This document shows, one piece after another, positions 51,261 through 59,329 of a stretch of DNA of 64,000 nt (the stretch's first letter is position 1; every line of letters starts with the position of its first letter). The position numbers and the translations under genes were made by a program. The DNA comes from Allolucifera butyrica (lineage in GTDB: Bacteria > Bacillota > Negativicutes > Sporomusales > UPPP01), in the NCBI RefSeq assembly GCF_900476375.1, contig NZ_UPPP01000127.1, positions 1 to 64,000 of the forward strand, in the 5' to 3' direction. The notes under the pieces were generated by a model, which saw only the letters and a list, made by a program, of their open reading frames with translations, ran no database searches and was not told the origin of the DNA.

Positions 51261-51368
51261 GCAATAATGAGCTCCTTTCCAGTATTTCGAAAAAAATCGG
51301 CAAGCCGTTTTGGATGAGCATTTAACTAAAGGTTCGTTATGTTAGGCAGTATTCCTGTAGTTAGTACC

Positions 51369-51405
51369 GGCAAGGAAGTATTCCAGTTTGGAATACTTCC
51401 TTGCC
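51369..51405. repeat. 16-bp perfect inverted repeat hairpin
   Basis: GGCAAGGAAGTATTCC (51369-51384) and its exact complement (51390-51405) with a five-base loop, between the divergent LysR and TetR genes. No gene ends here on either strand, so its use as terminator is unclear; it may be an insulator between the two promoters. Confidence 0.6.
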
Positions 51406-51503
51406 AATTTTGAATTGCTTCTTGCTGCCTTATTTCTAGATTTAGTTAATCCGATATTTGAAATAAGATGTGCAAATAAACGTTAGGGGAACCCAGGCAG
51501 CAC

Positions 51504-51557
51504 TTGACAGTAAAGGAATAATGCAATACAATAATTTTGTACCAACCGGTAGGTACA
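51504..51557 (+). promoter_or_regulatory. promoter and operator of the TetR gene
   Basis: TTGACA (51504-51509), 17 bases, TACAAT (51527-51532): a near-consensus housekeeping promoter. The palindromic TGTACCAACCGGTAGGTACA at 51538-51557 covers the expected start point. The same motif recurs at 52667-52686. Confidence 0.75.
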
Positions 51558-51571
51558 GAGAGGGGATTCAA

Positions 51572-52165
51572 TTGACAGATAAACGTCGGGAGATCGTAGC
51601 AGCAGCGGCAGCCTTAATGCATTCGAAGGGTTATGAAAATACTAAACTGGCCGATATATTAGAGGCTGCTCAGATTGGCAAGGGCCAATTTTACCACTAT
51701 TTTAGCTCCAAACATGAACTCGGATTGGCTGTTCTTAATTATCGTTTCGAGAGCTGGAATCAGCGGCTCATGGAAAACATCCTGAGTTCAGGGAAAGACC
51801 CCGAAACCAAGATTAATGAGATGCTTGACTGGGTAATTGAACAACAGCGGCTCAACCAGGCCAAATGTGGCTGCGTATTTGGTAATCTTGCGGTTGAAAT
51901 GAGTGAGCATGACGAAGCTTTTCGCCGGAAGTTGGAGACAGTCTTTGAAATTTGGGTGAGCAAACTTAAGCCGGTGCTCAGCGAGATGATATTGCCGGTT
52001 CAGGCAGACCCGGAAGAGATAAACAAAATGGCTCAAGGCATTGTAGCAATGATCGAAGGCGGCATTTTATTGATGAAAAGCAAGCAGGATTTAAATGTTC
52101 TGGTCAATATTACCGCTCAGATAAAGTTTTTGATCAGGAGTTTTGTACAAAATCAGCGGCATTGA
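51572..52165 (+). CDS. TetR/AcrR-family transcriptional regulator
   Basis: 197 residues from the TTG at 51572, preceded by GAGAGGGGATT; the open frame reaches back across its own promoter. The TetR helix-turn-helix is at ~3-50 (REIVAAAAALMHSKGYENTKLADILEAAQIGKGQFYHYFSSKHELG), followed by a YcdC/LmrA-like ligand domain with Cys in KCGCVFGN. It probably represses itself and the flavodoxin-like gene at 52719 through the paired operators. A DsrE gene follows in the same transcript. Confidence 0.92.
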   Translation: MTDKRREIVAAAAALMHSKGYENTKLADILEAAQIGKGQFYHYFSSKHELGLAVLNYRFESWNQRLMENILSSGKDPETKINEMLDWVIEQQRLNQAKCGCVFGNLAVEMSEHDEAFRRKLETVFEIWVSKLKPVLSEMILPVQADPEEINKMAQGIVAMIEGGILLMKSKQDLNVLVNITAQIKFLIRSFVQNQRH

Positions 52166-52209
52166 ATGGGTTGGCGGTTTATATTTCGGTATAACAAGGA
52201 GGAGTAATC

Positions 52210-52572
52210 ATGAATCAAGAAGTTCAACCGGGGGATTCTAACGAGCTGTATGTACTTTGGACCACCGGGGACCGCGAGACTGCCTTAAGCATGGTCTTTA
52301 TGTACACACTTAACGCCAAACTAAAAGGTTGGTGGGAGGACGTCACCCTGATTATCTGGGGGGCCTCTACGAAACTTTTGGCACGGGATGAGGAACTGCA
52401 GGGGCGTATCCGGCAAATGATAGACGCAGGAGTTGATGTGGTAGCCTGCGTGGCATGTGCCAATATGTTTGGGGCAACGAAGATTCTGGAGGACCTTGGT
52501 ATCGAAGTAAAGGGGATGGGACATCCGTTGACACAGTTGTTGAAAGCAGGAAAGACCGTTCTTTCTGTCTAG
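52210..52572 (+). CDS. DsrE-family protein
   Basis: 120 residues of the DsrE/F-like fold (ELYVLWTTGDRETALSMVFMYTLNAKLKGWWEDVTLIIWGASTKLL...). Two Cys in VVACVACANMFG (~76-87) could carry sulfur or act as redox site. DsrE-like proteins transfer sulfane sulfur, but isolated ones are often of unknown role. AAGGAGGAGTAATC precedes the ATG. It is in the TetR transcript. Confidence 0.85.
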   Translation: MNQEVQPGDSNELYVLWTTGDRETALSMVFMYTLNAKLKGWWEDVTLIIWGASTKLLARDEELQGRIRQMIDAGVDVVACVACANMFGATKILEDLGIEVKGMGHPLTQLLKAGKTVLSV

Positions 52573-52666
52573 TATACCTAGTGGCGGCCGAATTTTATCG
52601 GACTTTGTGAAGCATAGTTTCCTATCAATTATAGCTTTTTCCAGAAAAATCTTTTTATTAAGTCAT

Positions 52667-52686
52667 TGTACCGACTGGTAGGTACA
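52667..52686. promoter_or_regulatory. second TetR operator
   Basis: TGTACCGACTGGTAGGTACA matches 51538-51557 at 18 of 20 bases and stands about 33 bases before the flavodoxin-like gene, in the position of a repressor site. Confidence 0.7.
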
Positions 52687-52718
52687 AGAAGAAAGTACGC
52701 AAAAGGGAGCTGGAAAAT

Positions 52719-53351
52719 ATGATTTTAGGTATTAGCGCGAGCGGTAGGGCTAATGGAGTAACGAGTGAAGCAGTGAAAGCGGTTTTAATGGCTACCGGAT
52801 TGGAATACGACTATGTTTCTCTTGCTGGAAAACGAATCAACGGATGTATTGGCTGTACACTTTGCGCGTCGGATAATCGGTGCAAACTGCAAGACGACTG
52901 GAACGAAATAGGGGAGAAAATGCTCAATGCCGATGCGATTGTTTTTGGGGCGCCAAACTATTTTAACAAAATGAATGCCATGGGGCATGTCTGTTGGGAA
53001 AGAACCTTTTCTTTTCGTCACAAGGAAGTCTTTAGTCTGGCCGGCAAACTGGGACTGATCGTAAGTGCCGGGTATGAAGGGGAAGATTTTGTAAAACCGC
53101 AAATCGAAGATTTCATGCTGCGAAACAAAATGGCTGTTGTTGAATCGGTACGGGTCGAAGGATATAGTCAGTGCTATACTTGTGGCTATGGTCATGATTG
53201 TGGTGTTGGCCGCGTCGTCAGAGTCCATGGTTTTCTCGACAACATCGAAGATAAGGATTTCCCGCCACACTTTATGGCTCAAGAACAAGCGCAACAGCAA
53301 GCTTACAGGGCAGGGAAAATTCTGGGATCTATGTTGCGAAACCGTAGTTGA
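52719..53351 (+). CDS. flavodoxin-family NAD(P)H-dependent oxidoreductase
   Basis: 210 residues with a flavodoxin-like fold, the FMN phosphate loop SASGRANGVTSEAV (~6-19) and GAPNYFNKMNAMGHVCWERT (~78-97). Cysteine motifs CIGCTLCASDNRC (~43-55) and CYTCGYGHDC (~148-157) suggest an iron-sulfur cluster as in iron-sulfur flavoproteins. It may reduce quinones or other electrophiles under TetR control. GGGAGC lies nine bases before the ATG. Confidence 0.85.
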   Translation: MILGISASGRANGVTSEAVKAVLMATGLEYDYVSLAGKRINGCIGCTLCASDNRCKLQDDWNEIGEKMLNADAIVFGAPNYFNKMNAMGHVCWERTFSFRHKEVFSLAGKLGLIVSAGYEGEDFVKPQIEDFMLRNKMAVVESVRVEGYSQCYTCGYGHDCGVGRVVRVHGFLDNIEDKDFPPHFMAQEQAQQQAYRAGKILGSMLRNRS

Positions 53352-53395
53352 GCAGTATTTGTTGTATGTTATAAAGCAAATCTTGGAAAATGTGA

Positions 53396-53417
53396 GGGGT
53401 GCCTCTTTTGAGACACC
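53396..53417 (+). terminator. hairpin after the flavodoxin-like gene
   Basis: GGGGTGCCTC TTTT GAGACACCCC, a ten-pair stem with one mismatch. No T-run follows, so termination would be weak. Confidence 0.5.
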
Positions 53418-53461
53418 CCCGAGAATAATAATGCTATGAAGTACTCTGGCAATAGAATTGT

Positions 53462-53746
53462 TTATAAGAGCTTAATAATAGGTATCTGCTCAACTTCTAA
53501 TTCCTCTGCAGTTTCTAATTCCTGTTCTTCTACCGTCTCTAGCTCCTGAACAGTCTCCATTTCAGGCATTTCCGATAAGCAGCCTAGAAAAAGCCTGAAC
53601 ATTCTACGCTCATTTTGCTGTCTTAATCTAAATAAACCATTTAAAAGCAGTATGATAGCGCAGACTAATATAGCAATTGCAGCAATTACTCCATTTAAAG
53701 CTTCGTTAAACTCGTCTGAACTGGCGCTTACATCGCTGCTAGACAC
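53462..53746 (-). CDS. small membrane protein with acidic tail
   Basis: I do not recognise this protein. At least 94 residues: one membrane helix (~20-40, VIAAIAILVCAIILLLNGLF), a basic stretch (RLRQQNERRMFRL) and a Glu-rich tail (ETVQELETVEEQELETAEELE) of near-heptad repeats. The GTG at 53746 is the first standard start but has no ribosome site. A strong AAAGGAGGG (53778-53788) lies further upstream and is followed seven bases later by an in-frame ACG (53770-53772). The real start is uncertain. Confidence 0.5.
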   Translation of the reverse strand: MSSSDVSASSDEFNEALNGVIAAIAILVCAIILLLNGLFRLRQQNERRMFRLFLGCLSEMPEMETVQELETVEEQELETAEELEVEQIPIIKLL

Positions 53747-54015
53747 AGGTTGCCTATGATTATTGGAATTCGTAAAAAGCCCTCCTTTTGAATATTTATT
53801 TGTTACATTTTATGTAATCTATAAGGATGTGGTGACTGTTCACCACTGCTTTGCCCAAGCTCCTATAGTAATTAAAGAAAAAATTTATGGCGAAAACGCC
53901 CATAACTTACATCTTAGTAGGTTATGGGCATTGTTATTGCCGGGTTCCAGCTACCGGTTACTATTCAAACATAATCCTTCCATGTACCGCAATTTTTGGG
54001 GGGGTATGTAATAGT
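53747..54015. other. intergenic region
   Basis: It contains a hairpin GCCCATAAC/GTTATGGGC (53898-53929, 14-base loop) without a T-run. Open frames of about 80 codons on the + strand here lack ribosome sites and overlap the conserved promoter at 54016, so they are not called. Confidence 0.4.
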
Positions 54016-54044
54016 AACCGGCATTTGCTATTTAACATAAGATA
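54016..54044 (+). promoter_or_regulatory. candidate sigma-K-type sporulation promoter, second copy
   Basis: AACCG (54016-54020) and CATAAGATA (54036-54044) with the same 17-base spacing as at 26956-26984. The similarity continues to the AAGGAGGAATTC ribosome site. Confidence 0.6.
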
Positions 54045-54077
54045 TATAGGGTTATTATTTTCGAAGGAGGAATTCCT

Positions 54078-54173
54078 ATGGACTCTGACTCTGGCCGCGA
54101 TAACAGCGGGGACTGGTGGGTTATTATGATAATCATTTTATTGCTGTTCTTCGACGACGATGATTGTTCCTAG
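54078..54173 (+). CDS. 31-aa sporulation membrane peptide
   Basis: The product is MDSDSGRDNSGDWWVIM... with one hydrophobic helix (WWVIMIIILLLFF) and an acidic end (DDDDCS). AAGGAGGAATTCCT precedes the ATG. Sequence similarity to the 39-aa product at 27017 is low in the head, but the membrane helix ending in FFD and the shared upstream 60 bases show a common origin of the units. Likely a YjcZ-like spore peptide. Confidence 0.6.
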   Translation: MDSDSGRDNSGDWWVIMIIILLLFFDDDDCS

Positions 54174-54318
54174 AGTTCCTCAAATGGGCTATTAGGTAAG
54201 TGAACCCCGTTACCGCGGCTTTTTTTTGGAGCAAAAAATAAATTTATATACCATACCCTGGTAGTTATTGCCATAGTGTAATTTTAGAATTAAGATAGGA
54301 TAACAAGGAGGTGACGAA

Positions 54319-55116
54319 GTGAATGATATTATTTTGAAGTTAGAACAACTGGGCTTTTCTTCTTATGAAGCAAAAGCATATTATGCCTTAATCCGAAAAT
54401 ATCCTATTAATGGCTATGAAATTAGTAAAATAGGCAAAATTCCATCTGCGAAAATTTATGATACGATAAACCGGCTTAGGATCAAGGGCGCTATCGTGGA
54501 GAGTACGACGGAAAGTGGTAAGTATTATCCAGTTCCGGCGGATACCCTTTTAGCCAAATTGAAGCAGGAATTTACCTTAATGATACAAGATTTAGAAGGA
54601 CAATTGAAAAAAACAGAACCATTACCAGATATTGATGTAACACATAATTTCTCGGGATATGAAACATTTGCCGAAAAAACAATCGGTCTTATTCAGAATG
54701 CAAGCGTATCTCTTTTACTATCCGTTTGGCCGGAAGAGGAAATTCTGGTAAGTGATGCGATAGCACAGGCGAAAAAGCGTGGGGTTACAGTTGTTGCGGG
54801 GATATTTGGAAATTCATCAATAGAAAGTAATTACTATATTAATCTGGATAGCTGTGGAGTATCGTCACAGGCGAGACTGGGAAACCGGCTAAATATAATA
54901 ATTGGAGACTCCAAAGAAGTAGTGATTTGTGAGATGGGGGAAAACGGGAAAGCGGAAGGCGTCTGGACAACAACCCCCAGTATTATTCTTGTTGCTAAGG
55001 AATATATAAAACATGATATATGGGGAAATGTTTTAATTGATATTATCGGTAAAGAAAGATTCAACAGTTTGTGTGAGAACAATGAAATGCTGTCCTATCT
55101 TATTCGGACCCGTTAG
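54319..55116 (+). CDS. TrmB-family transcriptional regulator
   Basis: 265 residues. The N-terminal TrmB winged helix (~1-75, LEQLGFSSYEAKAYYALIRKYPINGYEISKIGKIPSAKIYDTINRLRIKGAI) is followed by a coiled segment and a TrmB/PLD-like effector domain (~110-265). TrmB proteins usually sense sugars. GTG start with AAGGAGGTGACGAA. It heads a three-gene unit with a P5CR-like enzyme and PpnP. Confidence 0.88.
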   Translation: MNDIILKLEQLGFSSYEAKAYYALIRKYPINGYEISKIGKIPSAKIYDTINRLRIKGAIVESTTESGKYYPVPADTLLAKLKQEFTLMIQDLEGQLKKTEPLPDIDVTHNFSGYETFAEKTIGLIQNASVSLLLSVWPEEEILVSDAIAQAKKRGVTVVAGIFGNSSIESNYYINLDSCGVSSQARLGNRLNIIIGDSKEVVICEMGENGKAEGVWTTTPSIILVAKEYIKHDIWGNVLIDIIGKERFNSLCENNEMLSYLIRTR

Positions 55117-55130
55117 GAGGCCGTGAAGGC

Positions 55131-55949
55131 ATGAAAAGGAACGTTAAAATAGGAATAGCCGGATTTGGACATCTGGGACAAGCTATTTCGAGGTCTTTGA
55201 TTAACCACGGATTCGTTAAAGAAGATATTTATATTTCGTATAAAGGCAACCCAGCCACCTTTGAGAAAATAGAAAAATTGGGACTTACTGTATGCCTTTC
55301 AGAAAATGAAAAAATCTTTAGTGAAACGGATATTGTTTTTCTGGCGGTAAAACCTCAGGATGTTGAAAGTTTTCAAGCAATGGAATTGATGAAGAATACG
55401 CTTGTTGTTTCCTGTTTAGCCGGATTGTCTACTGAAATATTAAAAAAAATATTTAATACCCAAATTTTTCGAATGATGGTAAGCGGGCCGGATACGATCG
55501 TTGCCGAAAAAGGAATTGCAACCGTATATCCTTATAATGAATTAGTAAGTTATATTTTTCAAAAAATAAAGCTTCAATTTTTTGAAATCTCAAATGAAAG
55601 TGAGATAGATATTTTTACGGCTGGCGTATGTTTACCTGCGGCATTGTTGCTGGAAGATAATGAATTTGCAATTAAAGAGGCAATCAATGAAATAGGAAAA
55701 GACTACCCTGCGTTTTTAGATATTTACGAATGGGCAAAAGGAGTTTTACCACTTTTTAATGCAGAAAGTGAAAAAACAGAATATATTTCAAAAATGATAA
55801 CAAAAGGAGGAGTTACGGAAGCAATAATAAATAGTTTAAAATCAGGCGAATCATTCTTAACCGCTTTAAGGAACGGAATCGGCCGAAGCCGGGATATCTC
55901 GCAGAAAATTAACCCAATACTTGAATCTAACGTAAAAACATTCCGATAA
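55131..55949 (+). CDS. pyrroline-5-carboxylate-reductase-like dehydrogenase
   Basis: 272 residues, N-terminal Rossmann domain KIGIAGFGHLGQAISRSLI (~6-24), AVKPQDV (~76-82) and the ProC-like MMVSGPDTIVAEKGIATVYP (~119-138). The C-terminal dimerisation domain is more divergent from ProC than usual and lacks the GSGPAY signature, so proline synthesis is doubtful; a related imine or ketone reductase is possible. It starts 14 bases after the TrmB stop (TAGGAGG). Confidence 0.8.
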   Translation: MKRNVKIGIAGFGHLGQAISRSLINHGFVKEDIYISYKGNPATFEKIEKLGLTVCLSENEKIFSETDIVFLAVKPQDVESFQAMELMKNTLVVSCLAGLSTEILKKIFNTQIFRMMVSGPDTIVAEKGIATVYPYNELVSYIFQKIKLQFFEISNESEIDIFTAGVCLPAALLLEDNEFAIKEAINEIGKDYPAFLDIYEWAKGVLPLFNAESEKTEYISKMITKGGVTEAIINSLKSGESFLTALRNGIGRSRDISQKINPILESNVKTFR

Positions 55950-55974
55950 TTGAAGTTCGGAAAGAAGGTTTAAA

Positions 55975-56292
55975 ATGGATAAGTTTGCAAATGTTTCCGT
56001 ATTAAAAAAAGCGAACGTTTATTTTAATGGTAAAGTGACAAGCCGTACTATTTTATTTGCCGGCGGAGAAAAAAAGACGCTGGGAATCATTTTGCCGGGG
56101 CAATATGAATTTGCAACATCGGATAAGGAACATATGGAACTTTTGGCTGGTAAATTGGAAGTTTTGCTGCCTGATAGTGAAGAATGGCTTACCGTTGAGA
56201 CGGGGCAAACTTTTGAGATTCCAGCACACTCCAATTTTAAAATTGTTGCCAAAGAAGTATCGGATTATTGTTGTTCTTATTTAAAAGAGTAA
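55975..56292 (+). CDS. ppnP: pyrimidine/purine nucleoside phosphorylase PpnP
   Basis: PpnP (YaiE/DUF1255), 105 residues, a cupin-like barrel. GKVTSRTILFAGGEKKTLGIILPGQYEFATSDKEHMELLAGKLEVLLPDSEEW with GQTFEIPAHSNFKI matches the family along its length. It splits nucleosides with phosphate. GAAGGTTTAAA precedes the ATG, 25 bases after the P5CR-like stop. Its pairing with a TrmB regulator and a P5CR-like enzyme is unusual. Confidence 0.92.
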   Translation: MDKFANVSVLKKANVYFNGKVTSRTILFAGGEKKTLGIILPGQYEFATSDKEHMELLAGKLEVLLPDSEEWLTVETGQTFEIPAHSNFKIVAKEVSDYCCSYLKE

Positions 56293-56305
56293 GATTTATG
56301 CATAA

Positions 56306-56353
56306 CAACACAACAAAGTTCTTCAGGGTTGCCTGAAGAGCTTTGTTGTGTTG
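56306..56353 (+). terminator. long hairpin after ppnP
   Basis: CAACACAACAAAG and CTTCAGG pair with CCTGAAG and CTTTGTTGTGTTG around GTTG, interrupted by TT/AG. No T-run follows. Bases 56354-56520 hold no recognised feature. Confidence 0.6.
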
Positions 56354-56520
56354 GGGACTAGGTGCCTCCAATTCATAATAGCCCCATTAAAAGTACGACC
56401 ATACTGAGATTGGCGAACCGGCTGGTTCTTTCCTGTTCTAGCTTGTTCTTAGTTGGGCACCATTATCGACCCAAAGCATAATATATTATGTAGAATGTAA
56501 TGAAGGGGGGAGAATTCCGG

Positions 56521-57336
56521 GTGGGATTTTATATCAAAGTTGAGCCGGACGTAAAAATTTACGTTGAGGACCTTAACCCGGACGGCTGTAAGACAATCTT
56601 GTTCATCCATGGCTGGCCCGCAAACCATAAGATGTTTGAATATCAGTTTAATAAGCTTCCTAAGATGGGATATCGGTGTATTGGAATTGACTGCAGAGGG
56701 TTTGGTAATTCAGATAAGCCTTGGAATGGATACGACTACGATACAATGTCAGACGACATTCGCTGTGTAATCGAGTCGCTTAATTTAGACGATATTACTC
56801 TTGGCGGTCATTCAACAGGGGGAGCCATCGCAGTCCGGTACATGGCCCGCCATAACGGTTATGGAGTATCCAAGCTTGCACTGTTTGCCGCTGCGGCTCC
56901 AAGTCTTATACAACGTCCCTGTTTCCCATATGGATTAAAGAGAGAAGACGTAGTAAAAATTATACAAGACACCGAAACAGACAGACCTAAGATGTTAAAG
57001 GGATTTGGCGACATGTTCTTTTTTCAGCACGTAACCGAACCTTTATCAGACTGGTTTTTTCAAATGGGGCTGCAAGCTGCGGGGTGGTCCACTGCGGCAG
57101 TTGCAGTTACCTGGTTAGATGAAGAACGCCTATTTTCCGATCTTGGCGAAATCGGCGTTCCCACATTAATTCTTCATGGCATCCACGACAAAGTATGTTT
57201 GTTTCCATTGGCCGAAGCGCAACATGAGGGAATTTGCAATTCCCGGCTTGTTCCATTCAAGTATAGTGGTCATGGATTATTCTATGACGAACGGGAAAAG
57301 TTCAACAAAGAATTGGTGGACTTTATTGAGGAATAA
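56521..57336 (+). CDS. alpha/beta-hydrolase (chloroperoxidase/arylesterase-like)
   Basis: 271 residues from the GTG at 56521, with GGGGGGAG ten bases before; an in-frame ATG at 56500 overlaps that site. Oxyanion FIHGWPANHKMFEYQ (~28-42), nucleophile Ser in GGHSTGG (~93-99), Asp in LHGIHDKVC (~217-225) and His in YSGHGLFYDE (~246-255). Closest in pattern to non-heme haloperoxidase/arylesterases. Substrate unknown. Monocistronic. Confidence 0.88.
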   Translation: MGFYIKVEPDVKIYVEDLNPDGCKTILFIHGWPANHKMFEYQFNKLPKMGYRCIGIDCRGFGNSDKPWNGYDYDTMSDDIRCVIESLNLDDITLGGHSTGGAIAVRYMARHNGYGVSKLALFAAAAPSLIQRPCFPYGLKREDVVKIIQDTETDRPKMLKGFGDMFFFQHVTEPLSDWFFQMGLQAAGWSTAAVAVTWLDEERLFSDLGEIGVPTLILHGIHDKVCLFPLAEAQHEGICNSRLVPFKYSGHGLFYDEREKFNKELVDFIEE

Positions 57337-57377
57337 GTGTAAGTGAGTGTACAGTCTGTCCCGTTTCTGAGCGGCCT

Positions 57378-57422
57378 AAACCATTTCTTGGCGGCAGCAA
57401 GTGTTGCCAGGTAAATGGTTTT
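57378..57422 (+). terminator. imperfect hairpin after the hydrolase gene
   Basis: AAACCATTT (57378-57386) pairs with AAATGGTTT (57413-57421), with an inner GGC/GCC stem; short T-run. Bases 57423-57595 contain a small GACGG/CCGTC hairpin and no gene. Confidence 0.5.
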
Positions 57423-57595
57423 GCGAAGGCACTTCAGAAGGATAGGCTGTTTTTGTTTTTGGTACAACCTGCGAGACGGGAGAACCGTCACTGCGTTCTT
57501 TATTCCGATTGCCATGATTTGCCAATTGGACAAGAAAGGAGATTGATAGCCAGTATCGAACTTACAAAATGAAATAAAATAAAAAGTCGGTGGCA

Positions 57596-58564
57596 ATGGA
57601 TAGTATGAACAGGAGAGAATTTTTACAAAGCACCCTAGGAGCTTGTTCGGCAATTTGGCTTGGACAAAATTTACTGAGTGCATATAGTGCTGCGGCCGGC
57701 GAAGAATTGACTAAGCTGCTCAAAATCTACAGCGGTTTTAAAAATCCGGCCGGTTCTAGTCAAAACTATTTCTGGTTAGAATTGATGATTTCTAGTGATT
57801 GTGAGATTGTTCAAAGCCAAACATCCTGCGAATTTGTGTTTTTGCTAAAGAACTGCCGTCCTGTTGATTTAACCGGACAAATAAACTATACCAATCCTTA
57901 TATTAAACGGGTTGAAGTGAAAGCTGCCAATCAACAAGATTCTTCTATACGGCTTGTTTTTAAGAACCCAAACGCAGTGCCGGAAATGAGGTACGCGCTG
58001 ATTCCGTCTCTGCTTCATCCGGGAAGGTACTGGCTGCGGATTGATGTGGGAAGTTTTAGCGGGCCTACCGCAATGAAAGAAAAAAATTTGGGAATTCAGG
58101 AGACCAACTTGGCGTTTGGCCCTCTTGAAACCCGGGCTTCAACTAGTTTAATTGTGATTCATCATGTTGGAATGGGCGATGTCGATATATCGGCGGCGGA
58201 AATTCATCGCATGCACCTGGCGAATGGGTGGTCAGGTATTGGCTATCATTATGTAATTCATAAAAATGGTATGATTGAGCGGGGACGGCCGAGAGATACG
58301 GTAGGCGCCCATACTTACAAATATAATGAATCTTCTATTGGCATTGTGCTGGATGGTAATTTTGAAGACTCCATGCCTACGGCGGTGCAGGTTGAAAGAG
58401 CAGCTATGCTGGTGGCAGCTTTAAGCCATATTTATAATATCCGCCCGGATAATACCAGCCTGCTTGGACATCGTGATTTAAACGCAACGCTTTGCCCGGG
58501 CATAAACCTATATGTACAATTACCCCAGTTGCGGGAAAAAGCACGCGCTTATTTGCAACAATAA
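57596..58564 (+). CDS. Tat-exported N-acetylmuramoyl-L-alanine amidase (Amidase_2)
   Basis: 322 residues. A twin-arginine signal (MNRREFLQSTLGACSAIWLG) starts the protein; ATGs at 57596 and 57605 and a GTG at 57590 are possible starts, all with weak ribosome sites. Residues ~45-165 are a beta-rich domain of unknown type. Residues ~180-315 are the zinc amidase: His in IVIHHVG (~187), GHRD (~291) and TLCPG Cys region (~297-301) supply the ligands. It should cleave peptidoglycan stem peptides in the periplasm. Confidence 0.88.
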   Translation: MDSMNRREFLQSTLGACSAIWLGQNLLSAYSAAAGEELTKLLKIYSGFKNPAGSSQNYFWLELMISSDCEIVQSQTSCEFVFLLKNCRPVDLTGQINYTNPYIKRVEVKAANQQDSSIRLVFKNPNAVPEMRYALIPSLLHPGRYWLRIDVGSFSGPTAMKEKNLGIQETNLAFGPLETRASTSLIVIHHVGMGDVDISAAEIHRMHLANGWSGIGYHYVIHKNGMIERGRPRDTVGAHTYKYNESSIGIVLDGNFEDSMPTAVQVERAAMLVAALSHIYNIRPDNTSLLGHRDLNATLCPGINLYVQLPQLREKARAYLQQ

Positions 58565-58582
58565 GTTTTTCCTAACAAGCTT

Positions 58583-58615
58583 CTGCCTCAAAATAACAGT
58601 TTGGCAGGAGTTTTG
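58583..58615 (+). terminator. terminator after the amidase gene
   Basis: CTGCC (58583-58587) and GGCAG (58603-58607) with a 15-base loop, then GAGTTTTGTTATTTT. Member of the recurring TTGGCAGGAGTTTT family (28916, 40341). Confidence 0.6.
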
Positions 58616-59080
58616 TTATTTTGCCCAATTCTGTAGTTCGATAATGTTCCCTTCCGGATCACGGGTGTAAACCACCGTCAGTATTCCCAGCGTTCCGTAA
58701 TCCTGAATTACTAATTCTCCCAGTTGCTCTCCACCATTAGTGACTAATTTTTCTAATACATCTTTGACAGAATCAACGTGGAAAGCTAAATGTCCCAGAC
58801 CTTGACGGTTGATTATTGGTTTGTTGCCAGTCAGATTATTTGGTTCATACCCAAAGATTTCCAACGTAGGCCCATTTTCATATCCTGGTAAACTAAGATG
58901 AATTCCTTTAATGTTAACATTATTTATCTTAGTTAGTTTATCAAGCCACTCTCCCTTAAGATTCCTTTCAGGATAAACCGGCGTGCATTGAAAAACATCG
59001 ATATAAAAATTGGCTAACCTCTTCCAGTCTTTCGCGATGATATTGGTATGAACATATTTTATGCTGTTTTCCATAATCAT
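58616..59080 (-). CDS. VOC/glyoxalase-family protein
   Basis: 154 residues of the vicinal-oxygen-chelate fold: two beta-alpha-beta-beta-beta units with YVHTNIIAKDWKRLANFYIDVFQC, GPTLEIFGYEP, GLGHLAFHVDSVKDVLEKL and DPEGNIIELQNW. Metal ligands would be H in YVHTN, E in LEIFGY, H in GHLAFHV and E in IIELQ. Substrate unknown. ATG at 59080 follows AAGGAGATGT; a second ATG at 59074 is possible. Confidence 0.88.
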   Translation of the reverse strand: MIMENSIKYVHTNIIAKDWKRLANFYIDVFQCTPVYPERNLKGEWLDKLTKINNVNIKGIHLSLPGYENGPTLEIFGYEPNNLTGNKPIINRQGLGHLAFHVDSVKDVLEKLVTNGGEQLGELVIQDYGTLGILTVVYTRDPEGNIIELQNWAK

Positions 59081-59236
59081 ACATCTCCTTGTAAGTCATT
59101 TCCTTTTGAATATTAGTTAATGCCGTGACTTTTCCTTTTTGCCTGAGTGGAACCCGTCAAGATTATTTTGCAAAATCAACCAGCTTTTAGCAAACAATTC
59201 GCTCATGGGGGCGGATCACCGGCTTGATAAATCGCA

Positions 59237-59304
59237 TTGACATGCAACTTCTATCAGTGTATATTTTTAGCAGGTGGCAATATTGTTCAACAATTGTCGC
59301 CTGC
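59237..59304 (+). promoter_or_regulatory. promoter and operator of the GntR gene
   Basis: TTGACA (59237-59242), 17 bases, TATATT (59260-59265). The likely start point falls into 59270-59304, an imperfect palindrome (GCAGG...CCTGC ends) around CAATATTGTTCAACAAT, the same core as in the palindrome at 60091-60135. This points to autoregulation. Confidence 0.75.
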
Positions 59305-59329
59305 TAATACGTTGATAGGAGTATCATTT

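Noticed and set aside
53763..54129. Two ~80-codon + strand frames before the small gene at 54078
   Set aside because: No ribosome sites; the second overlaps the conserved sporulation promoter and the small gene in another frame.
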